A stretch of DNA of 9,137 nucleotides from JASGDB01 sp049841315 (GTDB lineage Bacteria; Bacteroidota; Bacteroidia; Flavobacteriales; Weeksellaceae), in NCBI GenBank assembly GCA_049841315.1, contig JASGDB010000036.1, positions 1 through 9,137 on the forward strand, read 5' to 3'. The notes beneath the pieces are model-generated. The model saw nothing but the letters and a program-made list of their open reading frames with translations, searched no databases and was not told the DNA's origin. Below are positions 6,491-9,137 of the stretch, piece after piece (positions within the stretch are counted from its first letter, which is position 1; each line of letters starts with the position of its first letter). The translations under genes were made by a program, and so were the position numbers.

Positions 6491-6572
6491 TTCGAGGTTA
6501 GAGGTTCGGGATACGAGGTTCGAGGTGGGAATTATTGACCAATTCTGATTATCACGAACCGCGAATCTCGTA
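6491..6572. repeat. Inverted heptamer arrays without a gene, in the DinB-MoxR divergent spacer
   Basis: Five 7-bp units follow without gaps: TTCGAGG, TTAGAGG, TTCGGGA, TACGAGG, TTCGAGG (6491-6525). After a 26-bp spacer, three units of the same kind run on the opposite strand: on the plus strand TCACGAA, CCGCGAA, TCTCGTA (6552-6572). GATACGAGGTTCG (6510-6522) can pair with CGAATCTCGTATC (6562-6574) over 13 bp with one G-T pair. In another phase the unit is GTTCGAG, close to the GTTTAAG units around the S23-like gene. Confidence 0.6.
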
Positions 6573-6607
6573 TCACACATCACTTTTTAACAAACTTTAA
6601 CTCAATC

Positions 6608-6624
6608 TTGGCATTAATTGTGTT
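6608..6624 (+). promoter_or_regulatory. Possible sigma-54-like promoter upstream of the MoxR gene
   Basis: TTGGCA (6608-6613) is a perfect -24 element core. The -12 position shows GT (6622-6623) ten bases after the GG, where GC would be expected, so the match is incomplete. A TTAACAAACTTTAA sequence (6587-6600) lies just upstream. No good TAnnTTTG box at normal spacing was found before the ATG at 6680. This is suggestive only. Confidence 0.22.
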
Positions 6625-6679
6625 GCCTTGTGCCGGTATTTTATTGCAATTTTACCGATTATTTTTTTTGAATAAAATT

Positions 6680-7684
6680 ATGTCAGAATTACATCAGGCT
6701 GAAGATATCAGACAGCTCACCGAAAAAGTACGGGAACACAATTACTTTTTTACCCTGCTGAAACAGGAAATCAACAAAGCAATTATCGGGCAGGAATATA
6801 TGATTGACCGTCTGCTTATCGGACTTCTCGGGAATGGACACATTCTTCTGGAGGGTGTTCCCGGATTGGCAAAAACTTTGGCGATTAAAACTTTGGCAGA
6901 TGCTGTTCACGGAGCATTTTCCAGAATACAGTTTACACCCGATTTGCTTCCTGCCGATGTTGTGGGAACGCAGATTTACAATGTGAAAGACAATGATTTT
7001 TCCATTAAAAAAGGACCGATTTTCGCCAATTTCGTTCTTGCGGACGAGATTAACAGAGCGCCGTCCAAAGTGCAGTCTGCACTTCTGGAAGCAATGCAAG
7101 AAAAGCAGGTAACCATCGGCGATGAAACAATGCCGTTACCAAAACCGTTTCTGGTTCTCGCCACTCAAAATCCGATTGACCAAGAGGGAACTTACCTTTT
7201 GCCCGAAGCACAAAGCGACCGTTTTATGCTGAAATGCAAAATAGATTATCCTGAATTTGAAGACGAAAGAAAAGTGATGAGAATGGTTTCCACATCGCAT
7301 CAACCAACGATTTCGTCTGTGATTTCCTTGGATAATATTGTAGAAGCCAAAAATCTCATCAATCAGATTTACCTCGACGAAAAAATCGAAAAATACATTC
7401 TGGATATGGTTTTTGCCACTCGTCTCCCTGAAAAATACGGTTTGAACGAACTGAAAAATTACATCAGTTTCGGAGCTTCGCCAAGAGCATCCATTAATCT
7501 CGCGATTGCTTCCAGAGCGTATGCATTCCTGAAAAACAGGGCATTCGTAATTCCGGAAGATGTAAAAGACGTAGCAAAAGATGTTCTCCGCCACAGAATC
7601 GGACTGACATTTGAGGCGGAGGCGGAGGAAGTAACTTCGGAAAATATTATTGATAAGATTTTAGGAAGAATACAAGCGCCGTAA
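6680..7684 (+). CDS. MoxR family AAA+ ATPase
   Basis: This 334-residue cytoplasmic ATPase belongs to the MoxR branch of AAA+ proteins, thought to act as chaperones that assemble or activate partner proteins together with vWA-domain proteins. Visible motifs are Walker A GVPGLAKT (59-66), Walker B VLADE (119-123), sensor 1 ATQNP (N164), the EGTYLLPEAQSDRF segment (R181, likely arginine finger) and sensor 2 GASPRA (R269). The frame is open to a TTG at 6608, but those 24 codons are hydrophobic and poorly conserved in appearance. The ATG at 6680 (MSELHQAEDI) gives the usual family length. The S23-like gene starts 61 nt after its stop, and the DUF58 partner lies beyond that. In typical Bacteroidota operons DUF58 would follow directly. 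Confidence 0.93.
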   Translation: MSELHQAEDIRQLTEKVREHNYFFTLLKQEINKAIIGQEYMIDRLLIGLLGNGHILLEGVPGLAKTLAIKTLADAVHGAFSRIQFTPDLLPADVVGTQIYNVKDNDFSIKKGPIFANFVLADEINRAPSKVQSALLEAMQEKQVTIGDETMPLPKPFLVLATQNPIDQEGTYLLPEAQSDRFMLKCKIDYPEFEDERKVMRMVSTSHQPTISSVISLDNIVEAKNLINQIYLDEKIEKYILDMVFATRLPEKYGLNELKNYISFGASPRASINLAIASRAYAFLKNRAFVIPEDVKDVAKDVLRHRIGLTFEAEAEEVTSENIIDKILGRIQAP

Positions 7685-7686
7685 AG

Positions 7687-7745
7687 GTTTAAGGTTCAGT
7701 GTTTAGGGGTCAGTGTTTAAGGTTCAATGTTTAAGGTTTAAAGTT
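7687..7745 (+). repeat. Left heptamer array of the S23-like gene
   Basis: Eight contiguous 7-bp units run from 7687 to 7742: GTTTAAG, GTTCAGT, GTTTAGG, GGTCAGT, GTTTAAG, GTTCAAT, GTTTAAG, GTTTAAA, then GTT. They also read as four 14-bp units. The array starts two bases after the MoxR stop codon and ends at the base before the S23-like ATG (7746). Bases 7715-7745 match the reverse complement of 8141-8171 at 25 of 31 positions without gaps. The innermost 11 bp (GGTTTAAAGTT) match perfectly. Confidence 0.85.
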
Positions 7746-8141
7746 ATGGCGACAGTTACAAGATTTGAGGATTTAGAGATTTGGAAATTAGCCAGAATTC
7801 TGTGCAGAGAAATTTATTCTGTTATAGAGGGAACGAATCTTAAAAATAATTATCGGCTTTGTAATCAGATTGATGGTTCTTCCGGTTCAATAATGGATAA
7901 TATAGCAGAAGGATTTGAAAGAAACGGAAATAAAGAATTTGTTCAGTTTCTTTCTATTTCAAAAGCATCTTGCGGAGAAACACGGTCGCAATTATATAGA
8001 GTTTTCGACAGAAATTTCGTTTCGGAAGAAAAATTTAATGTTTTGGTTGAGCAAACAGAAATTTTAAGTAAAAAAATCGGAGCATTTATAAACTATTTAA
8101 ACAACACGGAATTAAAAGGGACAAAATATAAAAGACCTTAA
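7746..8141 (+). CDS. Four-helix bundle protein, 23S rRNA intervening-sequence (S23/IVP) family
   Basis: This 131-residue protein matches the family first seen encoded in 23S rRNA intervening sequences (PF05635, TIGR02436). It opens with the typical TRFEDLEIWKLARILCREIY (5-24), followed by QIDGSSGSIMDNIAEGFER (41-59) and EFVQFLSISKASCGETRSQL, and ends in further helices. The fold is an all-alpha bundle related to the RNA-binding Avd protein of diversity-generating retroelements; the role of chromosomal copies is unknown. The frame extends to a GTG at 7713, but that part only translates the heptamer repeat, so the ATG at 7746 is preferred. It splits the MoxR-DUF58 pair and is more AT-rich than MoxR (7921-7980 is 32% G+C, 7141-7200 is 43%). 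Its stop codon overlaps the right repeat array. Confidence 0.9.
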   Translation: MATVTRFEDLEIWKLARILCREIYSVIEGTNLKNNYRLCNQIDGSSGSIMDNIAEGFERNGNKEFVQFLSISKASCGETRSQLYRVFDRNFVSEEKFNVLVEQTEILSKKIGAFINYLNNTELKGTKYKRP

Positions 8142-8171
8142 ACTTTAAACCCAAAACCTAAAACCTTGAAC
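8137..8171 (-). repeat. Right heptamer array of the S23-like gene (inverted)
   Basis: Read on the minus strand from 8171, the units are GTTCAAG, GTTTTAG, GTTTTGG, GTTTAAA, GTTTAAG, in inverted orientation to the left array. The last unit overlaps the final proline codon and stop of the S23-like gene. The first unit contains, on the plus strand, the TTG (8166-8168) that starts the DUF58 frame. Confidence 0.85.
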
Positions 8172-9035
8172 ATTCAGGATATTGTCAAAAAAGTCAAACA
8201 GATAGAAATCCGAACCAGAAGGAAAACGGAGGCTTCCCTTATGGGGCAGTATCACAGTGCTTTCAAAGGGCAGGGGATGACTTTTTCCGAAGTCCGGCAG
8301 TATCAGTATGGCGACGAAATCCGCAGAATCGACTGGAACAAAACCGCCCGTTTCCGCGAACCTTACGTAAAAGTAATGGAAGAAGAACGAGAGCTGACCG
8401 TGATGCTCGTGGTCGACATTTCCGCTTCCATGAATTACGGAACGAAAACCGCTCTGAAACGTGAGTTTGTTGCCGAAATCTGTGCAAGTTTAGGATTTTC
8501 GGCAGTTGGAAATAATGATAAAGTGGGAATGATTTTGTTTGCCGACAAGGTTTATAAAGTAATTCCGCCACAGAAAGGCAGAAAGCACATTCTTTCCATT
8601 GTCTCCCAAATTCTCACAGCGGATTATGTTCCTGCCGAAAGCAATATCGATGCGGCTTTGGAGTATATGATGAATGTTTTCAAAAAGAAATCGTTTGTAT
8701 TTATGTTTTCGGATTTTGAAGATGATTTCAGCACGAAAGTACTTCGGGTAGCTGCACGGAAACATTCATTGCTGGCAATGAGAATCTGCGATGATAAAGA
8801 CAACGAAATTCCCGATGTCGGCTACACATTATTTACTGATGCGGAAACCGGAAAGCAGGTTTGGGCAAATACTTCCAGCGCAAGATGGCGCTACAATTTT
8901 GCAGAAAAACAACGTGAAAAAGTGAAACTATTAAAAGAAAATTTTGAAAACTCTTCCGCCGGATTTATAGATTTCAAAACAGGAGATGATTATGCCAAAC
9001 AGCTGTATCAGTATTTTAAAAAAGGTTCAAGATAA
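8166..9035 (+). CDS. DUF58 domain protein with vWA fold
   Basis: This 289-residue protein is the usual partner of MoxR ATPases. The DUF58 signature YQYGDEIRRIDWNKTAR (46-62) with FREPYVKVMEEERE leads into a von Willebrand A domain with a MIDAS-type metal site, VVDISASM (D84, S86, S88), and a later FSDFEDD segment. It has no signal peptide or membrane helix, so it is probably cytoplasmic or peripheral. The start is unusual. The only start-type codon before the conserved N-terminus (NIQDIVKKVKQIEIR) is a TTG at 8166 inside the repeat array, and an in-frame stop lies at 8139-8141. The next ATG, at residue 26, would remove conserved sequence. An original ATG may have been replaced when the S23-like unit was inserted. 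No Shine-Dalgarno site is visible. Confidence 0.92.
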   Translation: MNIQDIVKKVKQIEIRTRRKTEASLMGQYHSAFKGQGMTFSEVRQYQYGDEIRRIDWNKTARFREPYVKVMEEERELTVMLVVDISASMNYGTKTALKREFVAEICASLGFSAVGNNDKVGMILFADKVYKVIPPQKGRKHILSIVSQILTADYVPAESNIDAALEYMMNVFKKKSFVFMFSDFEDDFSTKVLRVAARKHSLLAMRICDDKDNEIPDVGYTLFTDAETGKQVWANTSSARWRYNFAEKQREKVKLLKENFENSSAGFIDFKTGDDYAKQLYQYFKKGSR

Positions 9036-9049
9036 TTTAAGAGATTGTA

Positions 9050-9057
9050 TATCTTTG
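9050..9057 (+). promoter_or_regulatory. TAnnTTTG -7 box before the transposase gene
   Basis: TATCTTTG is a full match to the Bacteroidota -7 consensus, 17 nt before the ATG at 9075. No convincing TTG is seen about 20 nt upstream, so this is a partial promoter match. Confidence 0.35.
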
Positions 9058-9074
9058 TAAAGTACCTTGAATAG

Positions 9075-9137
9075 ATGAAAAATAAGTATATCATTCGTTC
9101 ACGAATTTCGGAGCATAAATTTCGTGAAATTTTAAAG
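9075..9137 (+). CDS. IS1595-like transposase, N-terminal fragment (continues beyond the window)
   Basis: An open frame begins MKNKYIIRSRISEHKFREIL and runs off the window after 21 codons. This resembles the N-terminus of Bacteroidota IS1595-family (ISXO2-like DDE) transposases, which start with an N/K-K-Y...S-x-ISE-x-KFREI pattern before a helix-turn-helix. The call rests on these residues alone and is from memory. No terminal inverted repeat is evident in the 39 bp between the DUF58 stop and this ATG, so the IS boundary is unresolved. Its position directly after DUF58 would cut the MoxR-DUF58 pair from any downstream Bat-type genes. Confidence 0.55.
   Translation, partial: MKNKYIIRSRISEHKFREILK

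Noticed and set aside
6608..6679. Longer MoxR frame from a TTG start
   Set aside because: The added hydrophobic residues are untypical for a cytoplasmic MoxR ATPase, and the ATG at 6680 gives the usual N-terminus.
7687..7742. CRISPR array
   Set aside because: The units are 7 bp, contiguous and degenerate, with no spacers.
7713..7745. Longer S23-like frame from a GTG start
   Set aside because: The added residues are translated heptamer repeats; TRFEDLEIWKL is normally within a few residues of the start.
7687..8171. A true 23S rRNA intervening sequence or a diversity-generating retroelement
   Set aside because: There is no rRNA sequence on either side, and no reverse transcriptase or template/variable repeat pair in the window.

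Overview
The window looks like a chromosomal segment of a flavobacterium (Bacteroidota), most likely in the Chryseobacterium group of Weeksellaceae. The reasons are the AT-rich sequence, mostly absent Shine-Dalgarno sites, a clear TTTG/TAnnTTTG Bacteroidota promoter, and the family set (RlmB, DUF6263 lipoprotein, DUF4834, YfhO, and a MoxR/DUF58 pair). The genus is inferred from memory of these families, not from a search.

Layout. Positions 1-396 hold no credible gene: a 193-bp MITE-like element with 19-bp perfect terminal inverted repeats, then a degenerate TGTCATTC...GAATGACA interspersed repeat that touches the stop codon of the YfhO gene. From 6434 down to 397 six genes run leftward: DinB-family protein, rlmB, DUF6263 lipoprotein, DUF4834 small membrane protein, a REP-associated tyrosine transposase (RAYT) bracketed by two nearly identical 33-bp palindromes, and YfhO. 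From 6680 genes run rightward: MoxR-type AAA+ ATPase, a four-helix-bundle (23S rRNA intervening-sequence, S23-like) protein, a DUF58/vWA protein, and the first 21 codons of an IS1595-like transposase cut by the window edge.

How the genes work together. MoxR and DUF58 proteins are normally co-encoded and thought to act as an ATPase/vWA chaperone pair in the cell envelope. Here the pair is split by the S23-like gene and followed at once by a transposase gene. RlmB modifies 23S rRNA. YfhO and the DUF proteins are envelope-associated, with unknown or poorly known roles.

The most notable feature is how the repeats are organised. The S23-like coding sequence fills, almost to the base, the loop between two inverted arrays of 7-bp units (consensus about GTTYRAG) whose inner 31 bp match at 25 positions. 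The right array supplies the TTG start codon of the DUF58 gene. A similar inverted heptamer array without a gene lies between the DinB and MoxR genes. The RAYT gene is likewise enclosed by its palindromes, and another G/C-rich palindromic repeat is translated as part of the RlmB N-terminus. The window therefore holds several repeat families, two of them closely linked to a putative gene partner.
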